A stretch of DNA of 64,000 bases from Streptomyces sp. SM11 (GTDB lineage: Bacteria; Actinomycetota; Actinomycetes; Streptomycetales; Streptomycetaceae): contig NZ_NEUE01000108.1 of assembly GCF_002910905.1 (NCBI RefSeq), positions 1 through 64,000 on the forward strand, written 5' to 3'. Positions 51,097-60,629 of the stretch are shown piece after piece; within the stretch, counting starts at the first letter, position 1, and every line of letters begins with the position of its first letter. Both the position numbers and the translations under genes were made by a program. The notes beneath the pieces are model-generated. The model was given only the letters and a program-made list of their open reading frames with translations. It was not told where the DNA came from and searched no databases.

Positions 51097-51864
51097 ATGC
51101 CTTTTGATCTCACAGGTCGCCGAGCGCTCGTCACCGGCGCAGGCCACGGCATCGGCGCATCGGTCGCGCTCGGGCTGGCAAGGGCGGGCGCGGACGTGAT
51201 CGTTCATCATGGACACTCCGCCGATGCCGCTGAGAGGGTGGTGGCCGAGATCATCGCGATGGGGCGCAAGTCCGCCTGTCTCGCCGCTGATGTCACCGAC
51301 CCCGGCGAGGTCACACGACTGGTCGACGAGAGTGTCGCCGTTCTGGGCGGACTCGACATCGTCGTGGCCAATGCGGGACACCTGGTAGGCCGGGTTCCGG
51401 TCGCAGAGATGAGCGAAGGGCACTTCCGCAGCGTGGTCGATGTCAATCTCTTCTCCGTCTTCCGCACGTGCCGGGCGGCGCTGCCGTATGTGAAGGAGGC
51501 GGGCCCCTCGGGCCGCTTCATCCTGATGGCCTCCCAGGCGGCCCACGACGGTGGCGGCCCCGGAGCTGCCGCCTATGCCGCGGCCAAGGCCGGAGTGATC
51601 GGCTTTGCCAAGGGGCTGGCCAAGGAGGTCGGAGGCACCGGCGTCACCGTCAACGCGCTCGCCCCCGGGTACATCGGCGGGACCACCTTCCACAACACGT
51701 TCACCTCCTCCGACGCTCAGCAAGGCATTGTCGAGAAACTTCCCATCGGCCGTGGTGGCACCGTGGAGGACGTCGCGGGTGCGGCCGTCTACCTCGCCTC
51801 GCACGAGGCCGGCTACATCACCGCAGCGACGCTCGACATCGGTGGTGGCGTATGGCCGCGCTGA
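51097..51864 (+). CDS. SDR oxidoreductase, probable DEH reductase
   Basis: A 255-aa classical short-chain dehydrogenase: ALVTGAGHGIG cofactor loop, VANAG, catalytic Ser then YAAAKAGV with the Tyr-x3-Lys, and DIGGGVWPR at the end. In alginate pathways an SDR reduces DEH (4-deoxy-L-erythro-5-hexoseulose uronate) to KDG with NAD(P)H; its place between importer and lyases suggests this. The substrate is inferred. A GGAG site precedes the ATG. Its end overlaps the next gene by 13 nt. Confidence 0.82.
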   Translation: MPFDLTGRRALVTGAGHGIGASVALGLARAGADVIVHHGHSADAAERVVAEIIAMGRKSACLAADVTDPGEVTRLVDESVAVLGGLDIVVANAGHLVGRVPVAEMSEGHFRSVVDVNLFSVFRTCRAALPYVKEAGPSGRFILMASQAAHDGGGPGAAAYAAAKAGVIGFAKGLAKEVGGTGVTVNALAPGYIGGTTFHNTFTSSDAQQGIVEKLPIGRGGTVEDVAGAAVYLASHEAGYITAATLDIGGGVWPR

Positions 51865-53609
51865 CCATCACACGCGAGAGGGGCGGCTGGTGGCACGCCT
51901 ACGTGTGCCCGGCCCATGGTGTCGAGCTCGACCACGGCGATCTGCTCGGTGATCCCTTCCCGAGAACCGGAGCCGCATGCCGGTACGGCTGTCGGGTGGA
52001 CAGCGAGGCGGTGCGCGGTGCGCGGACCGTGCTGGCCCATCAAGCCGCCGCCCAGCGCCTGCGGCATCTCGCCTGCGGCGGGTCTGCCGAGCGCTCCGAG
52101 GCCCTGCGGCTGCTTCTGGAGTACGCGGAGCTGTACGCCGGTCTTCCCAGCACCCACCCGGGGGCAGCCGGATGGATGCTGCACGGCAGGCTTTTCCACC
52201 AAGCCCTCACCGAAGCCATCTGGGCGGTGGCCGTCTCCCATGCAGTGCGCACGCTCGCCGAGCACCGGGGGATGCGCGCCGAACTCGGTGCCCTGCTGCC
52301 CTTCCTCCGGTCGCTCGGGGACTGCGCCGGCGAGGCACGCGCGGAGTTGCGGCACAAGGGGGAGAGCCGTTCCAACTACACGGCATGGCTCGCCGCCGCG
52401 GAGACCTGCTGCCGGTCGGCCGCACTCGCCGTCGAGGGTGTCGAACCCGACACCGTGAAACTGGCAAGCCACTACGGCCTGTTCAAGCACATGCGCACGG
52501 CGGTGCACGAGGACGGTTGGGAGTGGGAGGGCAGTACCTACTACCACCTCTTCGTCCTGCACGCCTATCTGCTCGCCCTGCGGGGCAGCAGTCCCGAACA
52601 GCTGCCGCGCGACATCGCCGGAGTGCTGGGCGCGATGATCACGGCTCTGGCCGGCATCGCGACTCCCGCCGGTACTCTTCCGGCCCTGCACGACGGCCCG
52701 TACCGGCGCGAAGCGCAGTCCGCCGAGATACGCGAAGTAGCGACACTGGCAGATCAGTTGTTCGCCGGCGCCCCGCTGTCCGCGGTGGCGGGCGCTGCGG
52801 ACAAAGACACCGAAACCGAGCTACCCGCGGACCTCGCGGGATGGTTCACCGGTCCTTCGCTGCCCGCCCCAACCGTCCGGCGGTCCTTCCCGGACGCGGG
52901 ATACGCGGTGTTCCGTACGGCCGGAGTCCACGCGCTGCTGGACTCCGGACCGCACGGTGGAGGGCACGGGCATCTGGACAAACTGGCCCTCTACCTCTAC
53001 GCCGACGACGGCACCGCCTGGCAACCGGATCCGGGCCAGGTCCCCTACGCCCACCGGAGCTATCGGACGTACTACGCCGGCACGAAGGCCCACCCGACGT
53101 TCTGTGTCGACGACTCGGAGCAGGCCCCCTGTGATGCCGTTCTCGACGGCGACACCGGGAGATGCACCGGGGCCTACGAAGGCGTGGCCGCCAGTCGGCG
53201 GGTCGTCACGGACTCCCGGTACCTCCTCGACATCCTCGTCCTTGAAGCCGACACCGAGCGCCGGCTCACGGCCCAGCTGCGCCCGGGAACGGATCTTGAG
53301 GTCGCGGCCCAGGGTCCTGATCGTGCCCGCACCGTCTGGGGCGACGGCGGGAGCGCCGTTATGACCGGCCAGCATGTGTCGCGTACACCGGCCGACTTCA
53401 CCGTCGTCGCACACCCCGGCCCCGCCGACGACCCGGCGCGTCCCTGCCGCGGCGTCGACTGGTCCACGACCGATCGAAGCGCGGTGTTCGTCTCCGTCTA
53501 CCAGTCCGCCGAAGCGACGCCACCCATCCGCCGGGTGAGCCTGTCCGAACGAACCGTCCACATCGATCTGGCCGACGGAACCGTCGCCACCCACTCCATC
53601 GGAAGGTGA
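51852..53609 (+). CDS. Heparinase II/III-fold lyase A (probable oligoalginate lyase)
   Basis: A 585-aa protein with no signal peptide, so cytoplasmic. An N-terminal alpha-toroid (helical, to about residue 330) is followed by a beta-sandwich with SFPDAGYAVFRTAG, DSGPHGGGHGHLDKLALYLY (catalytic-type His) and WQPDPGQVPYAH. This is the heparinase II/III pattern of PL15 and PL17 exo-oligoalginate lyases. The start at 51852 overlaps the SDR gene; a later start is possible. It would release DEH from imported oligomers. Exact PL family not decidable by eye. Confidence 0.82.
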   Translation: MAALTITRERGGWWHAYVCPAHGVELDHGDLLGDPFPRTGAACRYGCRVDSEAVRGARTVLAHQAAAQRLRHLACGGSAERSEALRLLLEYAELYAGLPSTHPGAAGWMLHGRLFHQALTEAIWAVAVSHAVRTLAEHRGMRAELGALLPFLRSLGDCAGEARAELRHKGESRSNYTAWLAAAETCCRSAALAVEGVEPDTVKLASHYGLFKHMRTAVHEDGWEWEGSTYYHLFVLHAYLLALRGSSPEQLPRDIAGVLGAMITALAGIATPAGTLPALHDGPYRREAQSAEIREVATLADQLFAGAPLSAVAGAADKDTETELPADLAGWFTGPSLPAPTVRRSFPDAGYAVFRTAGVHALLDSGPHGGGHGHLDKLALYLYADDGTAWQPDPGQVPYAHRSYRTYYAGTKAHPTFCVDDSEQAPCDAVLDGDTGRCTGAYEGVAASRRVVTDSRYLLDILVLEADTERRLTAQLRPGTDLEVAAQGPDRARTVWGDGGSAVMTGQHVSRTPADFTVVAHPGPADDPARPCRGVDWSTTDRSAVFVSVYQSAEATPPIRRVSLSERTVHIDLADGTVATHSIGR

Positions 53610-55645
53610 GTCCGCACATGTTGCTTCTCGAAGGGCGACTCGAACTGCTCCGAAGCGAGCTGAACGGCGCGCGCGCCGCCCAGTGGCGGCGGCTGTACGA
53701 ACAGTGCGACTGGTACCGCAGGCAGTCGCCGCCCACCGAGCACCCCGAGGCGAGCATCACCTACTTCGGGCCCGCCGCCGCCAACCTCGCACTCGCCTAC
53801 CGGCTCACCGGCCAGCGCGGATACCTGGAGGAGGCATGGCGCTGGATCTCGACCTGCGTCGCCTTCCCCCACTGGGGCCGAGCCCATATGCCGGACCACG
53901 ACCTGGACGCGGGATGGCTGCTGCACGGTCTCTCGCTCGCCTACTCCTGGCTGGGCGAGGACCTGGAGCCGGAACGGCGGGAGATCCTGCGGGCCAAACT
54001 GGAACTCCAGGGAGAGCGGCTCCACTCCTACGCGGTGGAGACCACCGGCAGTTGGTGGTCGAGCGCCTACTGGCAGAACCACAACTGGATCTGCTGGACC
54101 GGAATCGCCACCGCGGGCTACGCACTGGGACGTTCCGAGTGGACCAAAGCGGCCCGGGCGAATCTGGAGACGGTCCTGGGGATGCTTCCCGAGGACGGTT
54201 CGGACTCCGAAGGGGTCGTCTACTGGCGGTACGGCGTGCCCTGGCTCGCCATCCACACCGACCTCGTGCAGCAGCAGGAGGGGGCCGATCTCTGGTCGAC
54301 AGGCGGGTTCCTGCGCAACACCACGCACTGGCGCCTGCACCAGAGCGCGCCGGGCTTCGAGGAGAACATCGACCACGGCGACTGCCATGACCGGCGCAGC
54401 GGCCACAGCGTCGCCCTCTACTACCGCCTGGCCTCCGCCTACCAGGACGGTACGGCGCAGTGGCTGGGTGATCTGGTCGCGGAGCGTCACTTCTGGCGCG
54501 AGGCGTACGAGTCGGGCGTGCGCCCCGGCGTCATGCCCGAAGCCTTCCTCGAACTGCTCTGGTACGACCCGGAGGTGGTGCCCGTCGCCCCCGACCGGGA
54601 GCCCCTCACCACGTACTTCCCGGACCTCGGGCAGATCACGGCGCGCACGGGCTGGGACAGCGCCGCCACCTGCGTCAGCTTCAAGGCCGCGCCCGGCGGC
54701 GGCCACCGGGCCTGGGAGGAGGGACACCGGCTGAAGGCCGCCGGCGGCTGGGACGCCATGAGCGCGGGCCACCACCACCCCGACGCCGGAGCCTTCGTCC
54801 TGCACTCGCACGGCGCCTTCCTCGCCGTGGACGAGGGGTACAGCAACCAGAAGCGCGCCGGGCACCACAACCTGATCCTGGTCGACGGTCAGGGGTGGGC
54901 GGACGAGGGCCGCTACCACGTGTACGAAGGCATACCGCACGAGCGCCGGGCGAGCGTACGGGACGTGCTCGCGGAGGGCGGGTTCGCCCATGCCACGTCG
55001 GAGTCCGCGGCGATGTTCTCCGAACGGCTGGGAGTGCGAACCCTCGACCGTACGCTGGTGGTGACTCCGCGCGGGCGTGTCGTCATCCTCGACCAGCTCG
55101 AGGCCGACTCCCCACGCGAGTGGGCCTACCTGCTGCACACCGACTGGCCCACCACCCAGCTGGACCCGGACGGCTGGCGGCTGGAGTCGGGGCCCGCAAG
55201 CGCACGGCTCACCCGGCTCCTGCCCACGGACGCCGCGGCGGCTCAGGAGCGCACCGAGGTGGAGGCGAACCCCACCTCCAGCACCCCGAGCCTCAAGGTC
55301 AGCAAGACGATGCACACCCTGCGGCTCACCACCACCAGGAGCCGAACAGCCACGTTCCTGACCGTCCTCGACAGCACGGGGTCGCTCGACCCGCAGCCCG
55401 GCCCTGCCGTTCTCCTGCCCTCGGACCAGGGACACGCGGTGTCCGTCGGCGAGGGCGCCGAGAGTGAACTCGTCCTCCTCGCGCCGAGCACGGGGGTCAT
55501 CGAGACGGAGCGCGTCCGCGCCGACGCGGCGGCGGTTCTCCTCTCCGGTACGCACATCGCAGCCGTACGGGCACGCAGCATCGAGTTCGACGGCAGCAAC
55601 AGACTGCGGGCCGATCAGCCCTTCACGGGCCTTCTGAGCATCTGA
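53606..55645 (+). CDS. Heparinase II/III-fold lyase B
   Basis: A 679-aa protein with no signal peptide. N-terminal alpha-toroid (YFGPAAANLALAYRLTG, TGSWWSSAYWQNHNWICWTG, then ENIDHGDCHDRRSGHSVALYY) and C-terminal beta-sandwich with AGHHHPDAGAFVLHSHG as the conserved His block. The GTG start at 53606 overlaps the previous stop by GTGA with GGAAGG before it, so expression is coupled to lyase A. Related to PL15/PL17/PL39 enzymes. Two paralogous lyases may split endo- and exo-cleavage or mannuronate/guluronate preference. Confidence 0.82.
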   Translation: MSPHMLLLEGRLELLRSELNGARAAQWRRLYEQCDWYRRQSPPTEHPEASITYFGPAAANLALAYRLTGQRGYLEEAWRWISTCVAFPHWGRAHMPDHDLDAGWLLHGLSLAYSWLGEDLEPERREILRAKLELQGERLHSYAVETTGSWWSSAYWQNHNWICWTGIATAGYALGRSEWTKAARANLETVLGMLPEDGSDSEGVVYWRYGVPWLAIHTDLVQQQEGADLWSTGGFLRNTTHWRLHQSAPGFEENIDHGDCHDRRSGHSVALYYRLASAYQDGTAQWLGDLVAERHFWREAYESGVRPGVMPEAFLELLWYDPEVVPVAPDREPLTTYFPDLGQITARTGWDSAATCVSFKAAPGGGHRAWEEGHRLKAAGGWDAMSAGHHHPDAGAFVLHSHGAFLAVDEGYSNQKRAGHHNLILVDGQGWADEGRYHVYEGIPHERRASVRDVLAEGGFAHATSESAAMFSERLGVRTLDRTLVVTPRGRVVILDQLEADSPREWAYLLHTDWPTTQLDPDGWRLESGPASARLTRLLPTDAAAAQERTEVEANPTSSTPSLKVSKTMHTLRLTTTRSRTATFLTVLDSTGSLDPQPGPAVLLPSDQGHAVSVGEGAESELVLLAPSTGVIETERVRADAAAVLLSGTHIAAVRARSIEFDGSNRLRADQPFTGLLSI

Positions 55646-55669
55646 CCGACCGAGAACCGGGAGTACGCC

Positions 55670-56257
55670 ATGAAGGGCTGGGAACGCGGTGCACTGCGGG
55701 CGATGGAATTCGTCGCGCAGCCGGCGCTGGCAGGCGCCGCGTTCTGCCTGCTGGCCCTGGGAGTCGTCACCTGGCTCCCGGCGCTGGCCGCCGCCGGAAG
55801 CGCGCTGCAGGACTGGCGTGGTGAAGGGGCCGGACGTCCCTTCACCGGAACGCTGCGTGCCTTCCCACGGCTCTGGGGCACCTTGTGGAGAGAGAGCCTC
55901 GTCGCCACCGCCGTGCTCGCCGTCCTCACCCTGAACTGCCTCTTCCTCCTGGACACGGGAAGCGCGACGGGCCTGGTGCTGCTTCCCGTCCAGGTGGGAC
56001 TGATGGCCGTGTCGGCGGTGTACGCCCTGTCGCTGGCCGCCGTCTGCGCGGTCGGCGCCGACGCAGACCCGCGCCGCAGGGCGGCCGTCCTGGCCTTCGG
56101 TTCGCCACGGCGAACCGTCGCCCTGCTGCTCGTCCTCGTACTCGCCCCGCTCGCCGTGCTGCCGATCCCTCTGGGACCCCTGCTGCTCGGCCCTACCCTT
56201 CCCCTGCTCCTGACCCTCTCCCTGCTCACACCCACGGATACGAGGAGACCGGTATGA
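55670..56257 (+). CDS. DUF624 (YesL-like) membrane protein
   Basis: A 195-aa protein with about five hydrophobic segments and a pattern like YesL/DUF624 proteins (GVVTWLPALAAAGSAL near the N-terminus, GPLLLGPTLPLLLTL near the end). Such proteins sit in many Gram-positive polysaccharide-use operons beside CUT1 importers; their function is unknown. Its stop overlaps the following secreted protein start by 4 nt. Confidence 0.75.
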   Translation: MKGWERGALRAMEFVAQPALAGAAFCLLALGVVTWLPALAAAGSALQDWRGEGAGRPFTGTLRAFPRLWGTLWRESLVATAVLAVLTLNCLFLLDTGSATGLVLLPVQVGLMAVSAVYALSLAAVCAVGADADPRRRAAVLAFGSPRRTVALLLVLVLAPLAVLPIPLGPLLLGPTLPLLLTLSLLTPTDTRRPV

Positions 56258-57327
56258 GACTCACCCGCTGCATCGCCGCTTCAGCCGCATTGGGTGCCCT
56301 ACTGGCGGCGGCGCCCGCCGCATCCGCGGGCGTGCCCAGGAGCGTCCACGACTACTACGTCTCTCCGCACGGCAGCGACACGAACACCGGTACGCGCAAC
56401 TCGCCCTTCGCCGGCATCCAGCGGGCGCTGGACGCGGCCGGGCGGGGATCAACGGTCCATCTGGCCCCTGGCCGCTACCTCCAGGACTTCGTCAGCCGGA
56501 GTCCCGGCGTCACCGTCACCGGCCCCGCGTCCGCCGTCGTCCAGGGCTCCGGTATCGGCCGCGCGATCGCCGAGATCCAGCACGACGACGTCCGCCTCAC
56601 CGGCTTCACCGTCGACGGGCTCATCGACGACCCCACGCAGAAGTCCGGCTACCGCAAGAAGCTCATATATGTCATGAGCACGACAGCGGGTGACGGGGTG
56701 GGCGGTCTGCGCATCACCCGTATGAACCTCCGCAACGCGGGGGAGGAGTGCGTGCGGCTGCGCTACCTGATCACCGGTGCCGAGGTCGCCCACAACCGGA
56801 TCACCGGCTGCGGGGTGTGGGACTTCCGCTTCGACGACGGCGGCAAGGTCGGCGAGGGCATCTATCTGGGGACGGCGCCCGAGCAGCAGGGCATGAACGG
56901 TGCGCCCGACGACCGGCCGGACGTCAGCCGTGACAACTGGATCCATCACAACCTGATCAACACGCAGGGCAACGAGTGCGTGGACATCAAGGAGAACTCC
57001 ACCGCGAATCTCGTGGAACGCAACGACTGCACCGGTCAGAAGGATCCCAAGTCGGCCGGTCTCGACTCACGCGGCAGCGGCAACACCTTCCGGGGCAACC
57101 GCAGCCACGACAACGTCGGCGCCGGGGTCCGCGTCGGCGGAGACACCCCCACGGACGGCATCCGCAACCACATCTACGGCAATGCCCTCCTCTCCAACGC
57201 TGCGGGGGGCATCAAGTTCGAAGCCACTCCGCAGGGCCAGGTGTGCGGAAACGCCCTGGCAGGCAACACCGGCGGCGACGCGACAGGCACGTACGGGAAC
57301 GAGTACGTCCCGTCGCGCCCCTGCTGA
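56254..57327 (+). CDS. Secreted right-handed beta-helix protein, lyase-like
   Basis: A 357-aa exported protein: signal peptide MRLTRCIAASAALGALLAA, cleavage near ASAG. The mature part has DYYVSPHGSDTNTGT, typical of DUF1565/pectate-lyase-like openings, then repeated beta-helix coils rich in N-x-I and H-N-x-I (VAHNRITGCG, WIHHNLINTQGNE, VERNDCTGQKD). Paired cysteines may stabilise the coils. In an alginate locus it could be a lyase or epimerase-like enzyme; no PL family can be assigned by eye. Confidence 0.75.
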   Translation: MRLTRCIAASAALGALLAAAPAASAGVPRSVHDYYVSPHGSDTNTGTRNSPFAGIQRALDAAGRGSTVHLAPGRYLQDFVSRSPGVTVTGPASAVVQGSGIGRAIAEIQHDDVRLTGFTVDGLIDDPTQKSGYRKKLIYVMSTTAGDGVGGLRITRMNLRNAGEECVRLRYLITGAEVAHNRITGCGVWDFRFDDGGKVGEGIYLGTAPEQQGMNGAPDDRPDVSRDNWIHHNLINTQGNECVDIKENSTANLVERNDCTGQKDPKSAGLDSRGSGNTFRGNRSHDNVGAGVRVGGDTPTDGIRNHIYGNALLSNAAGGIKFEATPQGQVCGNALAGNTGGDATGTYGNEYVPSRPC

Positions 57328-57377
57328 CCGCACCACACACGGCACCCGACACAACCAACCGTAAGGAAACAGCTGAC

Positions 57378-58157
57378 ATGCGTCTCACTCGCAAGCGCAC
57401 GCTCACCACGGCCGGCGTGGCCGCACTGTCCGCCCTGGCGGCACTGACCGCGCCCGTCGTCGCCTCCGGCACCGCGGCCGCGGCCGCTCCCTGCGACCAC
57501 CCGGCCCAGAAGCTCAACCTCACCAACTGGAAGGAGACCCTGCCGACCGGGTCCTCCGGCTCGCCGACCGAGATCAAGCAGCCCGCACTCGCCACCTACT
57601 CCTCGAACCCCTGGTTCATGGTGAACGCCGCGTGCACGGGAGTGCAGTTCCGCTCCCCGGTCAACGGCGTGACCACCTCCGGCTCCAGCTACGCGCGCTC
57701 CGAACTGCGCGAGATGACGAGCAACGGCACGAAGAACGCCTCCTGGTCGGCTACCTCGGGCACCCACACCCTCACCTTCCGGGAAGCCTTCAACAAGCTC
57801 CCGAGCACCAAGCCGCACGTCGTCGGCGCGCAGATCCACGACGGCGACGACGACGTCACGGTCTTCCGCCTCGAAGGAACCAGTCTCTACATCACCAAGG
57901 GTGACACCACCCACCACAAGCTCGTGACCAGCAACTACAAGCTGAACACGGTCTTCGAGGGCAAGTTCGTCGTCAGCGGCGGCCAGATCAAGGTGTACTA
58001 CAACGGCGTCCTCCAGACGACCATCGCGCACACGGCCTCCGGCAACTATTTCAAGGCTGGCGCGTACACCCAGGCCAACTGCGACAACTCCTCCCCGTGC
58101 AGCAGCTCCAACTACGGCCAGGTGAGCATCTACAAGCTGCAGGTCACCCACTCCTGA
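57378..58157 (+). CDS. Secreted alginate lyase, PL7
   Basis: A 259-aa enzyme with a signal peptide (RLTRKRTLTTAGVAALSAL, cleavage near AAA-APC). All three PL7 signatures are present: RSELR at 107-111, QIH at 152-154 and YFKAGAYTQ at 224-232. These supply the catalytic Arg, Gln, His and Tyr. QIH is linked in the PL7 literature to activity on guluronate-containing blocks, while QVH favours polymannuronate. Family length (about 220-230 aa mature) is normal. A 12-bp terminator hairpin follows directly. Confidence 0.93.
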   Translation: MRLTRKRTLTTAGVAALSALAALTAPVVASGTAAAAAPCDHPAQKLNLTNWKETLPTGSSGSPTEIKQPALATYSSNPWFMVNAACTGVQFRSPVNGVTTSGSSYARSELREMTSNGTKNASWSATSGTHTLTFREAFNKLPSTKPHVVGAQIHDGDDDVTVFRLEGTSLYITKGDTTHHKLVTSNYKLNTVFEGKFVVSGGQIKVYYNGVLQTTIAHTASGNYFKAGAYTQANCDNSSPCSSSNYGQVSIYKLQVTHS

Positions 58158-58166
58158 CGCAAGGGA

Positions 58167-58197
58167 GTGCCGGGCCTCGGACTGGGAGGCCCGGCAC
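58167..58197 (+). terminator. Terminator after the PL7 gene
   Basis: GTGCCGGGCCTC (58167-58178) pairs perfectly with GAGGCCCGGCAC (58186-58197) around a 7-nt loop, 9 nt past the stop. Confidence 0.85.
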
Positions 58198-58480
58198 CTC
58201 GCAGCACGGTACAACGAGCGGCGCGGATTTCCGCCCCGTATGCCACTGGCGTGCGGGGTGTGAGAGACACCGTGGCCCACGGTCTGCGCCGCGCATTCGC
58301 ACATCACCGATACGGGTCATCGACTGCCATCTCTTGGTCACCCGGCCTCCGCCGGCCGGCGTGAGCACAGCCCTCACGCGCAAGCACCGCAGGCCGTCCC
58401 ATCAGCACCGGGACGGCCTTCTTGTCCAGCGCTGGGTTGCTCGACATCGCATGCCCACCTCTACCGTGCGGAGAAGCGAC
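58198..58480. other. Leader region of the PL6 gene
   Basis: About 280 nt between the PL7 terminator and the PL6 start. The PL6 gene must have its own promoter here, but I cannot point to one. No copy of the TGCATCGATGCA operator is visible. Confidence 0.4.
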
Positions 58481-59962
58481 ATGAACAGACCAAAGCTCAG
58501 CACCTACGCCGCGATCACCGTCGCGGCCATCATGATCGCGGCCCTCACCACCGCAGCACCCGCTCTCGCCTCCACCGGCGACACGTCATCGCGAACCCCG
58601 AGCGTGAACTCGACCCCACAGGCCAACGCCACCATCGTCAACGTCTCGTCGTCGACGCAATTGACCACCGCGATGGCCAACGCCGTGGCCGGCCAGACGA
58701 TCGTCCTCGCCAACGGCTCCTACTCGATCGGCAAGCTCAACGCCAAGAATGGCACCTCCAGCGCACCCATCACGATCATGGCCGCCCAACAGGGCAAGGC
58801 GATCATCACCGGAGGGCAGCTTGAGGTTCTCAGCTCGTCGTACGTGACGTTCTCCGGGCTGAAGTGGACGAACCGCAACACGTTGAAGATCAGCAGCTCG
58901 CACCACATCCGGTTGACTCGCAACCACTTCCGGCTCACCGAGTCGAGCTCGTTGAAGTGGATCATCATCCAGGGAGTCGGCAGCCACCACAACCGGATCG
59001 ATCACAACCTGTTCGAGGAGAAGCACCAGCTCGGCAACTTCATCACCATCGACGGGTCTTCGACCCAGCAGTCGCAGTACGACCAGATCGACTACAACCA
59101 CTTCCGCAACATCGGTCCGCGCGCCACCAATGAGATGGAGGCGATCCGGGTCGGCTGGAGTGCGATCTCCAAGTCGGACGGGTTCACCACGGTCGAGAAC
59201 AACCTCTTCGAGAACTGCGACGGCGACCCAGAGATCGTCTCCGTGAAGAGCAACGCGAACACCGTCCGGTACAACACCTTCCGGACGTCACAGGGTTCGG
59301 TGTCCCTGCGCCACGGCAACCGCAGTCAGGTCCACGGCAACTTCTTCTTCGGGGGCGGCAAGACCGGTACCGGTGGCGTTCGGGTCTACGGCCAGGACCA
59401 CAAGATCTACAACAACCACTTCGAAGGACTGACCGGCAGCGGCTACGACGCGGCGCTGCAACTTGACGGCGGAGACGTGGACACCTCGGGCGCACCCTCC
59501 TCGCACTGGCGAGTGTACCGGGCCACGGCAGTGCACAACACCTTCGTCAACAACGTCTCGAACATCGAGGTCGGCGCCAACTACAGTCTCGCCCCGGTCG
59601 ACAGCCTGGTCGCCGACAACATCGTCGTCGGTTCTTCCGGCAAGCTCTTCAACGAGCTGAAGACGCCCAAGAACATGACGTACGCGGGCAACATCGGCTG
59701 GCCGACCAGTTCCGCCACCATCGGGATCACCACCGGCGTCCGGACCGTGAACCCGCTCCTGGCCAAGCAGGGTGAGGTGTACCGCCTCGGCACCGGCAGC
59801 CCCGCTGTGAACGCCTCGTCGGGTAACTACGGTTTCCTCACCGAGGACATGGACGGTCAGTCACGCAGTGGAACGGCCGATGTCGGAGCGGACGAACTGT
59901 CCACCGGCACCGTGGTCCACAAGCCGCTCAACTCCGCCGACGTCGGTATCAGCACCCCCTGA
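58481..59962 (+). CDS. Secreted alginate lyase, PL6
   Basis: A 493-aa enzyme with a signal peptide (NRPKLSTYAAITVAAIMIAA, cleavage near ALA-ST). The mature protein is a right-handed beta-helix of the chondroitinase B family with KLNAKNGTSSAPITI, GNFITIDGSS and EIVSVKSNANTVRYNTF. Lys256 and Arg277 (in LRHG) are 21 apart, the same as the catalytic Lys250/Arg271 of Pedobacter chondroitinase B and PL6 alginate lyases. It would attack extracellular alginate, often poly-MG or polyG. A 15-bp terminator hairpin follows. Confidence 0.9.
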   Translation: MNRPKLSTYAAITVAAIMIAALTTAAPALASTGDTSSRTPSVNSTPQANATIVNVSSSTQLTTAMANAVAGQTIVLANGSYSIGKLNAKNGTSSAPITIMAAQQGKAIITGGQLEVLSSSYVTFSGLKWTNRNTLKISSSHHIRLTRNHFRLTESSSLKWIIIQGVGSHHNRIDHNLFEEKHQLGNFITIDGSSTQQSQYDQIDYNHFRNIGPRATNEMEAIRVGWSAISKSDGFTTVENNLFENCDGDPEIVSVKSNANTVRYNTFRTSQGSVSLRHGNRSQVHGNFFFGGGKTGTGGVRVYGQDHKIYNNHFEGLTGSGYDAALQLDGGDVDTSGAPSSHWRVYRATAVHNTFVNNVSNIEVGANYSLAPVDSLVADNIVVGSSGKLFNELKTPKNMTYAGNIGWPTSSATIGITTGVRTVNPLLAKQGEVYRLGTGSPAVNASSGNYGFLTEDMDGQSRSGTADVGADELSTGTVVHKPLNSADVGISTP

Positions 59963-59977
59963 CAGGGCCGGAACAGC

Positions 59978-60011
59978 ACTGCCCGCCACACCACGAGGTG
60001 TGGCGGGCAGT
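59978..60011 (+). terminator. Terminator after the PL6 gene
   Basis: A 15-bp perfect stem (ACTGCCCGCCACACC / GGTGTGGCGGGCAGT) with a 4-nt ACGA loop, 16 nt past the stop. Confidence 0.88.
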
Positions 60012-60099
60012 CACCGATGCCGGCTGGAGGCGCTGCGGCTGTCCGTCGCGCTGGCGCTGATCGGCACCTTCGAGCGCAAGTTCGCCGTGACGACGTCGC

Positions 60100-60340
60100 G
60101 TATCGCGCTCATGCCGCTGGCTCCGGCGCGATCTCGTTGATCAGGCCCTAGACGATGACCTTGGTCTCGTCGCGGATCGGGCGTACCGAGGCGACGCCTT
60201 GGCCGGCCGGATCCTCCAACTCCCAGTCCGGGTGGCGCTTGCCGGGAAGACGGGCTAGGCGTGTCGCCGCAGCCCAGGGTGATGCAGACGTCCGACTCCT
60301 TGACCGGCCTGTCGGCCCTCGGCGAGAAGGCCGCGGCCGA
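60100..60340 (-). pseudogene. Arsenate reductase (LMW-phosphatase type) fragment
   Basis: On the minus strand the stretch VKESDVCITLGCGDT (about 60275-60315) matches the ArsC/LMW-PTP block that precedes the C-terminal aspartate. The following sense (DWELEDPAGQGV, then VRPIRDE) is readable only after a frameshift, at about 60160-60240. The N-terminal catalytic loop is absent. Confidence 0.5.
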
Positions 60341-60536
60341 TCGCGTCGAACTCACTGTCCCCGAAACCGGGGTCTGCGGCCGGGCCGGACTCTTCGACGA
60401 CCAGGCCGCCGCAGAGCCCGACGCCGTGGGCTGCTGCGCGACGCCGGAACCCGCCCTGGTTCAGCTCGGTGCCGGTGCGCTGGCCGCTGACGCAGCCGTG
60501 GACGAAGCACCGGCTGGCGGTTGCTGCGGAGCGTGA
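60318..60536 (+). pseudogene. Ars-cluster FAD oxidoreductase (ArsO/ArsT-like) C-terminal fragment
   Basis: The frame ends AADRVELTVPETGVCG, then CCATPEP and a terminal GGCCGA. This Cys-pair-rich tail is typical of flavoprotein reductases in actinobacterial ars clusters. The catalytic part is missing and the fragment begins inside the antisense ArsC scrap. Confidence 0.45.
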
Positions 60537-60629
60537 CCGACCTCAACGCCCTGAGCTCGGGGCCGTGACGGGAACGGGGACCCGGTCACGGCCCCGCTGA
60601 GCGCTACGCAGATCACTGTCGCCACGCCG

